Shown: positions 45,614-54,512 of the stretch, in pieces
Numbering within the stretch: the first letter of the stretch is position 1
How the letters are laid out: each line of letters starts with the position of its first letter
Assembly: GCA_017849575.1 (NCBI GenBank)
Contig: JAFIGV010000007.1
Coordinates: forward strand, 144,734 to 208,733
Origin: Flavipsychrobacter sp.
GTDB taxonomy: Bacteria; Bacteroidota; Bacteroidia; Chitinophagales; Chitinophagaceae
Reading direction: 5' to 3'
DNA: 64,000 nt
Notes under the pieces: model-generated
What the model was told of the DNA's origin: nothing
Seen by the model: the letters and a program-made list of their open reading frames with translations, nothing else
Databases searched by the model: none
Translations under genes and position numbers: made by a program

Positions 45614-45625
45614 GTTTCAGTGTGT

Positions 45626-47071
45626 TTATGATTTTTGTTTATTTCCGTCTTTTTGTTTTCGCTCCAGCATATCAATCACGTCGAGCAGAGAAGTATGGTC
45701 GATCCTCTTGCCGCGAATGATCTTCTTTTCGTCGAGCAAATATATAACAGGGGTGCTGTACACGTCATACATAGAACGATAGTTGGAGGTGTGTTCCGGA
45801 TCGTAAACATTCACCCAGTCTTTAAGGTCGTGCTTCTCTATAAACTCTTTCCAGAGCTTTTCATCGCCTTCGGTGCGAACGGCATAGATCTGTACACCGC
45901 GTTTCTTCAACGCTGCTTTATACAAACTGTCGAGAGCGGGTATCTCCTTCTGGCAATGCCCACAGGTAGGATCCCAAAAAACAACCACCGTGTACTTTGA
46001 TTTCAGATCAGAAAGTGCATGCTCTTTATTGTCCAGTCCCGTCATCTTGATCTCCGCCGCTACCCGGCCTATCAGGTTCGGCGCAATCTTCGCGGCACGG
46101 TCGTAATATTTACCCAGGGCTTCATTATCCAGCCAATAGGCATCGCCTTTCATAAAGTAATTTTCTACGAGATAAACGAACACCCGGTCCATTCCCATAA
46201 TCTTGCTCGTTTCAGCATTGCGGGTCAGCCACCAAAGTGTGTATTTAAAAAGTTCGGGTTGTCCTTTTGTCTTCGCCAGCAGTATGTCGCTTTCTTTGAT
46301 CACACTGTCCTCTACGGGATAGACCAGCTTATTCATGTATTCTTCCAACTTCTGATCATAAATCGGTGTGTGGATCAGCCGGTCGTCTTTAAAGTTGAAG
46401 CCATCCCAAAAATGTTGCTTGTAGTAGTGGTAAGAGAAGAGTGAATCCGGAGTACCGTCGGCAAGCAGATGATCTCCTTCAGGCACCTGCGGCACTTCGA
46501 GCGCGCCGAAAATAGCGGCGAGCAGGCTGTTGGGATGCTGCCGGGCATAACCGCGGCGATAGTTAATTAACTCCTTCGAAGCCGCCACCATCTTATCCCT
46601 TACACGGGTACTATCTGCAGCGGTTTTCGCGGCGGTCATATCGTTATTAAGATTTTGCTGCCGTTCAGAAAATCCTTTCAGAAAGGAGATATACTCTTTA
46701 AAATTTTCATTTTCGGGCGAATTCTTAAACCGTACATCGTCTGGCAAGCGTGCCACATCGAAGCTCATACTGAAATCGTCGCCGTTATTGAGCAGAAATT
46801 CGGTGTAGGTTTTCTTGTCCGACAGCAACAGCATGTAGATACCCCCGAGCGTCTTTTCTTTCGACTGCAGAATGGCAAACCCCTTTTTGTCAATTCTTGC
46901 AGAATCCGTTTTGTAGATCGTGGGAAGCGGCTTACCATAGTAGTGAGCCAGATAAATCATAGAATCGCCGGTGCCTTTGATGGAGACCTGTATTTTATAT
47001 CCATCTTTGGCAAAAGCACTCTGTGCTATGCCGGTGAGCAATAACAATGCAAAGAGTTTAAGTCCTTTCAT
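45626..47071 (-). CDS. TlpA-like disulfide reductase with DUF4369 domain
   Basis: 481 residues from the Met of MKGLKLFALLLLTGIAQSAF, which gives a proper signal peptide; the longer frame would add 45 improbable residues. The N-terminal half has the DUF4369 beta domain (YKIQVSIKGTGDSMIYLAHY), then a helical region. The C-terminal 140 residues form a thioredoxin domain with the redox pair Cys370/Cys373 in DPTCGHCQKEIPAL and the cis-Pro in YSTPVIYLL. It probably keeps periplasmic cysteines reduced, for cytochrome c or copper-site maturation or for protein folding with the parvulin gene next to it. Confidence 0.9.
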   Translation of the reverse strand: MKGLKLFALLLLTGIAQSAFAKDGYKIQVSIKGTGDSMIYLAHYYGKPLPTIYKTDSARIDKKGFAILQSKEKTLGGIYMLLLSDKKTYTEFLLNNGDDFSMSFDVARLPDDVRFKNSPENENFKEYISFLKGFSERQQNLNNDMTAAKTAADSTRVRDKMVAASKELINYRRGYARQHPNSLLAAIFGALEVPQVPEGDHLLADGTPDSLFSYHYYKQHFWDGFNFKDDRLIHTPIYDQKLEEYMNKLVYPVEDSVIKESDILLAKTKGQPELFKYTLWWLTRNAETSKIMGMDRVFVYLVENYFMKGDAYWLDNEALGKYYDRAAKIAPNLIGRVAAEIKMTGLDNKEHALSDLKSKYTVVVFWDPTCGHCQKEIPALDSLYKAALKKRGVQIYAVRTEGDEKLWKEFIEKHDLKDWVNVYDPEHTSNYRSMYDVYSTPVIYLLDEKKIIRGKRIDHTSLLDVIDMLERKQKDGNKQKS

Positions 47072-47184
47072 AAAAAAATCGAGTGGTAATTTTTGAATTC
47101 CGCAATAGAGACGGCCCCGGAGCCTTACATGTTGGGATTTGTAAAAATAGCGGTTCTGCACAGTGTATCCTAAAGCGAACGTAG

Positions 47185-47192
47185 TAATTTTG
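47185..47192 (+). promoter_or_regulatory. Exact -7 element for rlmD
   Basis: TAATTTTG matches TAnnTTTG. The upstream -33 match is weak. The predicted start of transcription lies about 23 nt before the TTG start codon. Confidence 0.45.
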
Positions 47193-47221
47193 CGCTCATT
47201 TAACATTTAAATTGAAGGAAT

Positions 47222-48634
47222 TTGTCGCGCAAAAAAAAGCAACCTGTCCACAATATAACTATCGAATCCTATGCAGCCGAAGGCAAAAGCATCGCCCATC
47301 TCGAAGACGGAAAAGTGCTCTTCGTTGAAAACGCGATACCCGGCGATGTGGTGAATGTGCGCATCGTAAAGGAGAAAAAGAGCTGGGCTGAAGGTAAGGT
47401 GACCTCATTACTGAAGCCTTCACCGCAAAGAATCGAGCCTTTCTGCCCCCATTTTGGACTCTGCGGCGGCTGCAAATGGCAAATGCTTCCCTACGAAGAC
47501 CAGTTGCGCTACAAGCAACAGCAGGTGCAGGATCAGTTGCAGCGTATCGGCCACGTGGCGCTGCCACCGCTGCAGCCCATCATCGGAAGTGAAGAGCAGC
47601 GGTATTACCGAAACAAACTGGAATTTACTTTTTCTACCACCCGGTACCTTACCAACGAAGAAATAGCAAACGCGGGTGGCGCTCCTATTGAAAAAGAAGC
47701 GGCTCTGGGTTTTCACGCCCCCGGCATGTTCGACAAAGTGGTGCCCATACACACTTGCTATCTGCAGCCGGAGCCCACCACTATTTTGCTCAACGTGCTG
47801 CGGCAGTACACTCAGGCCCATCAACTGCCCTACTATGATTACCGGGCGCAAAACGGATGGCTGCGCAATGTGGTGATCCGCGTGGCACGCACCGGCGAAG
47901 TGCTGATCAACCTCGTGATCCACCATGAGGATAAAAAAATCCGCGAAGCATTGCTCGATCATATTTTCGAAAACGCACCCGGCATCACCAGCCTGCACTA
48001 CACCATCAACCCCAAGCTGAATGACAGCATACACGATCTGGAGGTGCATACTTATCGCGGCAAAGGCTATATCGAAGAAAAGCTGGAAGACTTCCGCTTT
48101 AAAATTTCTCCAAAATCTTTTTTTCAAACCAACACCGCACAGGCAGAGAGATTGTATGCCCAAACCCGGGCCCTGGCAGGGCTTAGCGGTCAGGAAATAT
48201 TATACGACCTCTACTGCGGAACGGGAAGCATCGGCATCTTCTGTTCTAAGGCTGCAAAAAAAGTGATCGGTATTGAAGTGGTTGAAGATGCAGTGAAAGA
48301 CGCGCGAGTCAATGCAGCCATGAACGATCTGCAGCACTGTTCGTTTTTTGCCGGCGATGTAGCCTCAGTCTGCACCGACGAGTTTTTTGCGCAGCACGGC
48401 CGCCCCGATGTGATCATCACCGATCCGCCAAGAGCGGGTATGCATGAAAAACTGGTTCAGCAGATTCTGAAGCTCCGGGCGCCAAAACTGGTATATGTAA
48501 GTTGCAATCCTGCCACGCAGGCCCGCGACCTTCAGTTGCTCGATGAGCAATACCAGATCAAAGCACTGCAACCCGTGGATATGTTTCCGCATACGCACCA
48601 TATAGAAAACATTGCTCTGCTGGAGCTGCGATAG
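47222..48634 (+). CDS. rlmD: 23S rRNA (uracil-C5)-methyltransferase, RlmD type
   Basis: 470 residues. The frame has an in-frame stop just upstream (47213) and no early ATG, so it starts with TTG at 47222; AAGGAA at 47215-47220 is a ribosome-binding site at proper spacing, unusual in this window. A TRAM domain (about 10-65) is followed by an iron-sulfur motif Cys75-Cys81-Cys84 (CPHFGLCGGCKW). The SAM domain has DLYCGTGSIGIF, DPPRAG at about 401 and the catalytic Cys428 in VSCNPATQARDL. It methylates uridine in 23S rRNA using SAM. Divergent from the TlpA-like gene. Confidence 0.93.
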   Translation: MSRKKKQPVHNITIESYAAEGKSIAHLEDGKVLFVENAIPGDVVNVRIVKEKKSWAEGKVTSLLKPSPQRIEPFCPHFGLCGGCKWQMLPYEDQLRYKQQQVQDQLQRIGHVALPPLQPIIGSEEQRYYRNKLEFTFSTTRYLTNEEIANAGGAPIEKEAALGFHAPGMFDKVVPIHTCYLQPEPTTILLNVLRQYTQAHQLPYYDYRAQNGWLRNVVIRVARTGEVLINLVIHHEDKKIREALLDHIFENAPGITSLHYTINPKLNDSIHDLEVHTYRGKGYIEEKLEDFRFKISPKSFFQTNTAQAERLYAQTRALAGLSGQEILYDLYCGTGSIGIFCSKAAKKVIGIEVVEDAVKDARVNAAMNDLQHCSFFAGDVASVCTDEFFAQHGRPDVIITDPPRAGMHEKLVQQILKLRAPKLVYVSCNPATQARDLQLLDEQYQIKALQPVDMFPHTHHIENIALLELR

Positions 48635-48694
48635 CACGGAAGGCAAACCGGACCATGACCCGGCACAGGTTTTATACACCGGTAGAAAACCGCT

Positions 48695-48892
48695 ATGGAC
48701 TGCAGGAAGAGACGTTTAGACCTTATGGAGGTGATCAGGAAAGTGGAACAGCAGGAACGCCTCGATCCTTGCGAAGAATTGTTCTACCTGGTAGAGGTCT
48801 TTCATATGACTGAAGCTGAGGCGGAAGAAGTATTGTCTGCCCAACCTCAACATTCCCCTATCTCGCGGGGGAGATCAGTAAAGGACGGATGA
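48695..48892 (+). CDS. Possible small helical protein
   Basis: 65 residues of unknown family: DLMEVIRKVEQQERLDPCEE then LFYLVEVFHMTEAEAEEVL, a charged two-helix pattern, followed by a polar tail. It lies 60 bp after rlmD. The end overlaps the next gene, on the other strand, by 18 bp. The amphipathic pattern supports it; the lack of any family and its short length do not. Confidence 0.38.
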   Translation: MDCRKRRLDLMEVIRKVEQQERLDPCEELFYLVEVFHMTEAEAEEVLSAQPQHSPISRGRSVKDG

Positions 48893-49333
48893 CTGCAACT
48901 GATCGATCCACTCTCTGAGGCCCGTAATCGCCCGTGCTTCGTCGGCCATCTGAAAATTCATCAGCCACTCATTGTTGGCATGCATGGTCTGGCGAAATAC
49001 AGGATTGCTTTTCAGCGCGTGGCCTTCCGGCATTTGCTGGGTGATCATTCCGCTCAAATATTCAGCATGCTCGCAGGCCAGCAGCTTGTTCATAAGGCTA
49101 TAGCTGGCCAGCAGCGTTTTTTGCTCCTTTTCATTCAACTCCGGGGCCTGATGTTCAGCAATGGCCTCGAGCTTGTTGAGCAAAAGACGCACATCCATAC
49201 GGTTGATCAGCGCAGGCGCTTTGTAGCCCGGCAGCATCTCGCCCTCCAACATCAGAAGATAGACATTCAGAAAATTCAGGGAAAAAATATTGTGTTCCCG
49301 AAGATTAGCGACCGGAGTAACCGACGGTTCCAT
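48875..49333 (-). CDS. Hypothetical soluble helical protein
   Basis: About 152 residues, taking the Met of MEPSVTPVANLREHNIFS; the upstream 28 codons of the longer frame look non-coding. All-helical and cytosolic: NFLNVYLLMLEGEMLPGYKA, then RMDVRLLLNKLEAIAEHQA, then YSLMNKLLACEHAEYLSGM. I do not recognise the family. It is single, convergent with the small frame at 48,695 and divergent from the PCMD lipoprotein gene. Confidence 0.65.
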   Translation of the reverse strand: MEPSVTPVANLREHNIFSLNFLNVYLLMLEGEMLPGYKAPALINRMDVRLLLNKLEAIAEHQAPELNEKEQKTLLASYSLMNKLLACEHAEYLSGMITQQMPEGHALKSNPVFRQTMHANNEWLMNFQMADEARAITGLREWIDQLQSSVLY

Positions 49334-49456
49334 AACGAAGGATTTGCTTTGAAAAATACTGCTTAGGGTTAGGAAATCAAAGTTCGGGCGATAAAAACGG
49401 ATGCTTTGAATACACAATAGGATTGGTTACTTTTCGGATAAATACCGTTTGGAACA

Positions 49457-50515
49457 ATGAAAAGCCGCTGGTATGCCATCGTATTGCTGCTGTCGCTGTC
49501 CCTGGGCTGCATCAAAAATGCACCCCTGAATCCGGAAGCCGATATTGAGCAGTTTAGTATTGACGAATCACTTCTTACAGGCAATACCGTCATCGACCAG
49601 ACCAACCGGAAAATAAAATTATATCTCACCCGTGAGGCTTATGCAAAAGGTGTAGCTCCGGTCATTTCTGTATCGCCCGGCGCAACTTTATATCCACCTT
49701 CCGGCACGCTGATAAAGCCCGGTGAAGGCAAACAACAATATACCGTGACCGCTGAAAATGGCAGCAACAACAAGACCTACACCGTAGAAGTATCCAGCGC
49801 AGGACTCTGGACCTTCAACTTTGAGCAGTGGAAGCAAAACCCGTCCGACAAATATGAGTATCCGGTAGAGAATGACAGCCTTACGCTCTGGAGTTCGGGC
49901 AATGCCGGCGTTGCGCTTTCGGGGGTACCTAAGCAAAGCGACGCCTACCCCACACGAGCTACTAACGATGGGTACCTTGGCACCAAAGCTGCAGAGCTCG
50001 TCACGATCCCCGGCACGGCTTTGTCGGCTTTTATCCATGTATATCTCTATGCCGGCTCTATGTTTGTCGGCAACTTCAACACCGGCGTGGTGCTCTCCGA
50101 TCCGCTGGCGGCAACCGAATTTGGTCAGCCGTATGTAGGATTGCCCCTCCGGTTCACCGGCTATTACAAATACGCGCCGGGAACGGTTTTTCAGGACGAA
50201 AACCAGAACCCCGTGGCCGGAAAGACGGATCAGTGCGCTATTTATGCTGTTCTCTTTCAGGGTCCTGAGCGGCTGAACGGTAAGAATATCAACAACTCGG
50301 AGAAGATCATTGCCACGGCAAAGCTGACGGATGGCACCGCCCGGGCAAACTTCACCCGTTTCGACATTCCCTTTATCTACAAACCCGGCTGGGATTCATC
50401 GACGGCCAACCTGATGCTGGCTATCGTAGCTTCATCCAGCAGCGAGGGCGATCTTTACCGCGGGGCTATTGGCAGCAAGCTCATTGTGGACAGTCTAAAT
50501 ATTGTAGCCCAATGA
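49457..50515 (+). CDS. PCMD-domain lipoprotein
   Basis: 352 residues with a lipoprotein signal (IVLLLSLSLGCIKNA). An N-terminal Ig-like domain of about 100 residues (YLTREAYAKGVAPVISVSPG, YTVTAENGSNNKTYTVEV) leads into the PCMD domain (putative carbohydrate metabolism domain). The PCMD part has LWTFNFEQWKQNPSDKYEYP, GYLGTKAAELVTI, LPLRFTGYYKYAPGT and SKLIVDSLNIVAQ at the end. These proteins are exposed lipoproteins of Bacteroidota, possibly glycan-binding. The stop overlaps the start of the beta-barrel gene by 4 bp, so the two are translationally coupled. Confidence 0.85.
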   Translation: MKSRWYAIVLLLSLSLGCIKNAPLNPEADIEQFSIDESLLTGNTVIDQTNRKIKLYLTREAYAKGVAPVISVSPGATLYPPSGTLIKPGEGKQQYTVTAENGSNNKTYTVEVSSAGLWTFNFEQWKQNPSDKYEYPVENDSLTLWSSGNAGVALSGVPKQSDAYPTRATNDGYLGTKAAELVTIPGTALSAFIHVYLYAGSMFVGNFNTGVVLSDPLAATEFGQPYVGLPLRFTGYYKYAPGTVFQDENQNPVAGKTDQCAIYAVLFQGPERLNGKNINNSEKIIATAKLTDGTARANFTRFDIPFIYKPGWDSSTANLMLAIVASSSSEGDLYRGAIGSKLIVDSLNIVAQ

Positions 50516-51273
50516 CACGCAACCTGAGCAAGTGGTTTGGTATATTAGCCCTGTTGTCGCTACCCTATATGATTAAGGCGCAGGAAACCGGAGGCAAGGG
50601 CGTTGCACAGCCCCACATCAGCCACTACTTCCACCTGGCTTTCAACACCGGAGCAGCCACGCCCCTGTCTTTTCCTGGCAACATCCGCAAAGTACAGCAC
50701 TACTCGTCTTTGTTTTCGCCAGTGGTGGGCTACGAAGCAAACCTGCCGCTGAAAGGTCGCTGGCAGGTGTACGCGGGCTTGGGCCTTTCGTGGAAAGGCA
50801 TGGAGGTCACCGACAGCGTGGCCTACCTGCACACGCTCATCAAAGTAGATAGTGCAGAAATAGAAGGCGATTTTACCGGAAATAACAAGACGACCTGTCG
50901 CAATATCTATCTGAACCTCCCCTTAGGAATAGCATACACGGCGGGCGACAACTGGCGCTTGCGTGCGGGCTTATACCTTGGTTTTTTACTCCGTCCATCC
51001 TTTAGTGGAACGGTGAGTGATGGCTACCTGCGCAGAGGCAATTCTCTGGGTGAAAAAATTACGATTGACGAGGCTTCCTTCAATTTCGATGACGAGCAAA
51101 GAAAATTCGACTTTGGGATCGACCTCGCCGTTGCCAAAAAAGTTTATAAGAAATTTTCCCTCAGCGGCAATCTGCAATGGGGTCTGCAACCGCTCTTTCC
51201 TTCGGGCTTTAAGGGTGTCGCCTTCAACATGTACAATATTTTCTTTGCACTTGGTGTGCAATACCGGCTATAA
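50512..51273 (+). CDS. Outer-membrane beta-barrel protein
   Basis: 253 residues with a signal peptide ending YMIKAQETG. The rest shows the alternating polar/hydrophobic strands of an outer-membrane barrel: HYFHLAFNTGAATPLSF, WQVYAGLGLSWKGMEVT, NWRLRAGLYLGFLLRP, KFDFGIDLAVAKKVYKK and a terminal strand NIFFALGVQYRL ending with an aromatic/Leu pair. About eight to ten strands fit. It is of the PorT/OmpA-like small-barrel class; the specific role is not identifiable. It is coupled to the PCMD lipoprotein gene upstream, and the two proteins may work as a surface pair. Confidence 0.8.
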   Translation: MTRNLSKWFGILALLSLPYMIKAQETGGKGVAQPHISHYFHLAFNTGAATPLSFPGNIRKVQHYSSLFSPVVGYEANLPLKGRWQVYAGLGLSWKGMEVTDSVAYLHTLIKVDSAEIEGDFTGNNKTTCRNIYLNLPLGIAYTAGDNWRLRAGLYLGFLLRPSFSGTVSDGYLRRGNSLGEKITIDEASFNFDDEQRKFDFGIDLAVAKKVYKKFSLSGNLQWGLQPLFPSGFKGVAFNMYNIFFALGVQYRL

Positions 51274-51287
51274 ATCCAGGCGGCCTT

Positions 51288-52016
51288 TTAATAAATCGTG
51301 ATGTAACCGGTCTCCAGCAAGTCCTTGTTTTTCTTCATTTCAAACTTATAGATTCCCCTGCGCTGAAAATTGCGCCGGTCTATAATAAAGGCATGTTCCA
51401 CAATCCGTGGAAGGTGGAGCACTTCTTTATTCTTTGTATCAAAGAACACCAGTGAAAAAACCGATTTTTTATCGGTACTGTCCGGCAGTTCTACATTGAT
51501 GTGACCCGTGAACGGATTGGTGAAGACGTACTGCGACCGTATGTAGGTAAAGGCGTTGATATCTGAAGGGTCTGGCGCCTCACCGGCCTCCAGCTTCAGT
51601 GTGTTCACCATTTTTTGTAAGGAGTCGTTGGGAGGCAATACCCGCTTCTGCATCAATTGTGCACTATCTACAAACAACTTTACCCGATTGCTGTACCAGG
51701 TAAGGTCGGAGCTGAAGACAATGTAGAGGCGATACCAGTTGACCCCGGGATTAGGATGCCCGTCAATAAAAGCCTGCACGCCTTTTTTCAAATCTTTTAC
51801 AAAACCTATTGTTGCAAAATTATACACGCTGTCGCTGCTGCGCTGCACCGCAATGGTCTTCAATTTATCGTATTGACAAGTCCATGAGATCACATTTACA
51901 CCTTCCTGAGTTATGGCCTGTACATCGGGCAGCACGGGCTGGGCACAGGCATAGGAGCTAAACAACACAAAAAAAAGAGCCAAAAGGTTCAGCCGGAAAT
52001 AATAAGTCCGCACCAT
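51288..52016 (-). CDS. Hypothetical secreted protein
   Basis: 242 residues with a signal peptide (NLLALFFVLFSSYACAQPV). The body starts with a fibronectin-type-III-like strand set (VNVISWTCQYDKLKTIAVQR then NWYRLYIVFSSDLTWYSNRV), a short helix, and a C-terminal beta domain ending RGIYKFEMKKNKDLLETGYI. The end resembles a type IX sorting domain in outline (strands then a short basic end), but the usual Gly-x-Tyr and Lys-x-x-x motifs are imperfect. I do not assign a function. It converges on the barrel gene. Confidence 0.62.
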   Translation of the reverse strand: MVRTYYFRLNLLALFFVLFSSYACAQPVLPDVQAITQEGVNVISWTCQYDKLKTIAVQRSSDSVYNFATIGFVKDLKKGVQAFIDGHPNPGVNWYRLYIVFSSDLTWYSNRVKLFVDSAQLMQKRVLPPNDSLQKMVNTLKLEAGEAPDPSDINAFTYIRSQYVFTNPFTGHINVELPDSTDKKSVFSLVFFDTKNKEVLHLPRIVEHAFIIDRRNFQRRGIYKFEMKKNKDLLETGYITIY

Positions 52017-52172
52017 GCGTCAAACCTACGGCAAAATGCAGGATGGAACCTACTGTAACGGGAAGATTTTCTTTTCTGTAACGTTTGAGACCCGGTGACG
52101 CCATTGGCATTGCAGTTTGTACAAACGGCATTTTATGTTTAGGTTTAGCCATCATTTTTTATCCGAACTACT

Positions 52173-53816
52173 ATGGGTCTGTTTATAAGAAAGCCACTGA
52201 ATCAGTTGCTGGCAGAGGCGAGTGAATCTGAAAAGGGTTTGAAAAAAACGTTAACTGCGCCGGCATTAGTGGCACTGGGCATTGGGGCAATCATCGGAGC
52301 AGGTTTGTTTTCCATCACGGGCCTTGCTGCGGCCAACAATGCCGGGCCAGCAATCACCATCTCCTTTATCGTGGCGGCTGTGGGTTGCGCTTTTGCCGGG
52401 CTTTGCTATGCGGAGTTTGCTTCCATGATCCCGGTGGCGGGCAGTGCCTACACCTACTCCTTTGCCACTATGGGTGAGTTTATTGCATGGATCATTGGCT
52501 GGGACCTTGTGCTGGAATATGCGGTTGGAGCCGCCACGGTGTCCATTAGCTGGTCGAGGTATCTGGTAAAATTTCTCGACTACTACAATATTCATATCAG
52601 TCCGGCATGGACCTCTTCACCCTTCGATGGTGGTATCATCAATATTCCCGCCGTGTTTATCGTAATGGTCATGTCCTTGGTTTTGATGAAAGGCACCAAA
52701 GAATCAGCCCTGGTGAACGGGCTCATAGTAACCCTGAAAGTAGCCGTGGTACTTATCTTCATCGCGTTAGGCTGGAGTTATATTCGTCCGGAAAACTATA
52801 CACCTTATGTGCCACCCAATGCCGGAGTATTCGGCGAGTTTGGCTTTAGCGGAGTGATTCGGGCCGCGGCCATCGTGTTTTTCGCTTATATCGGTTTCGA
52901 TGCTGTTTCCACGGCTGCACAGGAAGCCAAGAACCCGCGGCGTGATATGCCCATCGGCATATTGGTTTCCCTCCTCATCTGCACGGTGCTTTACATTCTG
53001 TTTGCGCACGTCATGACCGGTGTTGCCAATTTTGAATCATTCCGAGGAAAGGATGGTATTGCACCTGTGGCGGTGGCCGTGGACCATATGGGCAAAATGG
53101 GAGCCGATGGTACTATCATTCCTGATTTTCCATGGCTCAATAAAGCGATCATTATTGCCATTCTTGCAGGCTACGCCTCGGTGATATTGGTGATGCTCAT
53201 GGGCCAATCTCGTGTGTTTTTCAGCATGAGTCGCGATGGATTGATCCCAAAAGTATTTTCTGAAATACACCCCGGGTTCCGTACGCCGGCAAAAAACAAT
53301 ATGCTGTTCATGCTTTTCGTAAGCCTTTTTGCCGCTTTCGTGCCCGCACGTATCGTAGGCGAAATGACAAGTATCGGCACTTTGTTTGCCTTCATTCTGG
53401 TATGTATTGGTGTGATCGTGATGCGTGCAAAAATGCCCGATGCACCGAGGGCATTCAGAACCCCGCTCGTGCCGTTAGTACCCATTCTTGGCATAGCCAC
53501 CTGCCTGTTTATGATGGTGTTTCTTCCGCTCGACACCTGGATAAGGTTGATCGTATGGATGATGATCGGGTTTGACATGTACCTGTTCTATGGTATGAAA
53601 AACAGCCATCTTAACAAGGGCGTATTTACCCAAAAAAGCTATAAAACAGTTTCGATCACCGGCATTGTGATGACTCTGCTATTATTGGCTGTTGCCTGGG
53701 CGCATCACATCAGCCCCGACGCTGATGATCAGGCGTTGTTCTATTTTTCCATAGCTTTTTCCATAGCTCATTTCATTGTTTTTGCCCTGGCGATGCAGCG
53801 CGGAAAAACACGGTAA
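52173..53816 (+). CDS. APC-superfamily amino-acid permease
   Basis: 547 residues with about 14 membrane helices. The start (KTLTAPALVALGIGAIIGAG then LFSITGLAAANNAGPAI) is the conserved first helix of the cationic amino-acid transporter branch, in which the unwound GxG segment binds the substrate. GCAFAGLCYAEFASMIPVAG and SGVIRAAAIVFFAYIGFDA follow as the other family signatures. A symporter for amino acids, probably neutral or cationic, located in the inner membrane. The gene is single and ends in tandem terminators. Confidence 0.93.
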   Translation: MGLFIRKPLNQLLAEASESEKGLKKTLTAPALVALGIGAIIGAGLFSITGLAAANNAGPAITISFIVAAVGCAFAGLCYAEFASMIPVAGSAYTYSFATMGEFIAWIIGWDLVLEYAVGAATVSISWSRYLVKFLDYYNIHISPAWTSSPFDGGIINIPAVFIVMVMSLVLMKGTKESALVNGLIVTLKVAVVLIFIALGWSYIRPENYTPYVPPNAGVFGEFGFSGVIRAAAIVFFAYIGFDAVSTAAQEAKNPRRDMPIGILVSLLICTVLYILFAHVMTGVANFESFRGKDGIAPVAVAVDHMGKMGADGTIIPDFPWLNKAIIIAILAGYASVILVMLMGQSRVFFSMSRDGLIPKVFSEIHPGFRTPAKNNMLFMLFVSLFAAFVPARIVGEMTSIGTLFAFILVCIGVIVMRAKMPDAPRAFRTPLVPLVPILGIATCLFMMVFLPLDTWIRLIVWMMIGFDMYLFYGMKNSHLNKGVFTQKSYKTVSITGIVMTLLLLAVAWAHHISPDADDQALFYFSIAFSIAHFIVFALAMQRGKTR

Positions 53817-53838
53817 AGCGTACAGCATTTATCTTTTT

Positions 53839-53869
53839 TAAGACCATAGCGCACCTATGGTCTTTTTCA
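53839..53869 (+). terminator. First terminator after the amino-acid permease
   Basis: A perfect 10-bp stem (53840-53849 with 53855-53864), five-base loop and a T run. Confidence 0.9.
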
Positions 53870-53883
53870 TTTTAGCCATTCGA

Positions 53884-53909
53884 CCGGACAACCCCTGTCC
53901 GGTTTTTTT
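53884..53909 (+). terminator. Second terminator after the amino-acid permease
   Basis: A 7-bp GC-rich stem (53884-53890 with 53896-53902) followed by seven T, only 15 nt beyond the first. Confidence 0.85.
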
Positions 53910-53982
53910 GCATCTATTAACAGGCATTTCGCCCTGCTGGTCTGGTTTTATTAACGCTTTTAAAGTCGAAAAAAATTAAACT

Positions 53983-54270
53983 ATGGAACTGAATATGAAA
54001 AATCTAAGCCTGGATAAACTTCGTGGGAAAAGCCTTACGGATGATCAACGCCGAATGCTGATGATATCGGGTATTGTAGTCGGCGCAGCAGCCTTGCTCG
54101 CCTACCCTGCTATGCTGCTTTATCGCAGATGGCGCCAACGTCAGAGCTCGAACGAAACGCCCTCAGAAGATCATCAGGTCAAATCATTTGCACCATCTTA
54201 TCTCGGACACCACAAACCCCATCACCGCAAAGCAGCGTCCGACGGACATCTGCAGCAAACACAAGCCTGA
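53983..54270 (+). CDS. Hypothetical single-span membrane protein
   Basis: 95 residues. A charged N-terminus (SLDKLRGKSLTDDQRR) is followed by one hydrophobic helix (about 28-46) with a YRRWRQRQ basic flank, then a polar His/Ser/Gln-rich tail (SYLGHHKPHHRKAASDG). The topology is probably N-out/C-in by the positive-inside rule. I do not recognise a family. The His-rich tail might bind metal, but that is only composition. It is monocistronic, between the permease terminators and a hairpin terminator. Confidence 0.55.
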   Translation: MELNMKNLSLDKLRGKSLTDDQRRMLMISGIVVGAAALLAYPAMLLYRRWRQRQSSNETPSEDHQVKSFAPSYLGHHKPHHRKAASDGHLQQTQA

Positions 54271-54344
54271 ACCATTTACCCCTGAAATGGGTTAGGATAA
54301 AACAAGGATGATACGATTGTAGTCCATCATCCGTAGGTTCCGAT

Positions 54345-54384
54345 ACAACCAGGCGGGCTGAAATTCAGTCCGTCTGTTGTTTTA
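54345..54384 (+). terminator. Long hairpin terminator downstream of the single-span protein gene
   Basis: A 17-bp stem with one bulge and G-T pairs (54345-54362 with 54364-54380) followed by TTTATT. A second weaker hairpin (GGATGAT/ATCATCC) precedes it at 54307-54332. Confidence 0.6.
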
Positions 54385-54459
54385 TTCCATCAGGTCTGCC
54401 CGCTTAAAAGAGGGGGTGCTGCCCTCTGAAACTCAATCGCCCAACTAAAATATTTGCGC

Positions 54460-54467
54460 TACATTTG
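54460..54467 (+). promoter_or_regulatory. Exact -7 element for lpdA
   Basis: TACATTTG, 45 nt before the lpdA ATG. No clear TTG stands at the normal -33 distance, so this is supported by the -7 only. Confidence 0.4.
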
Positions 54468-54512
54468 TCCGCTCTTTAAGCACATTTAACTCAAAAAATA
54501 ATTTCCGTTTCT

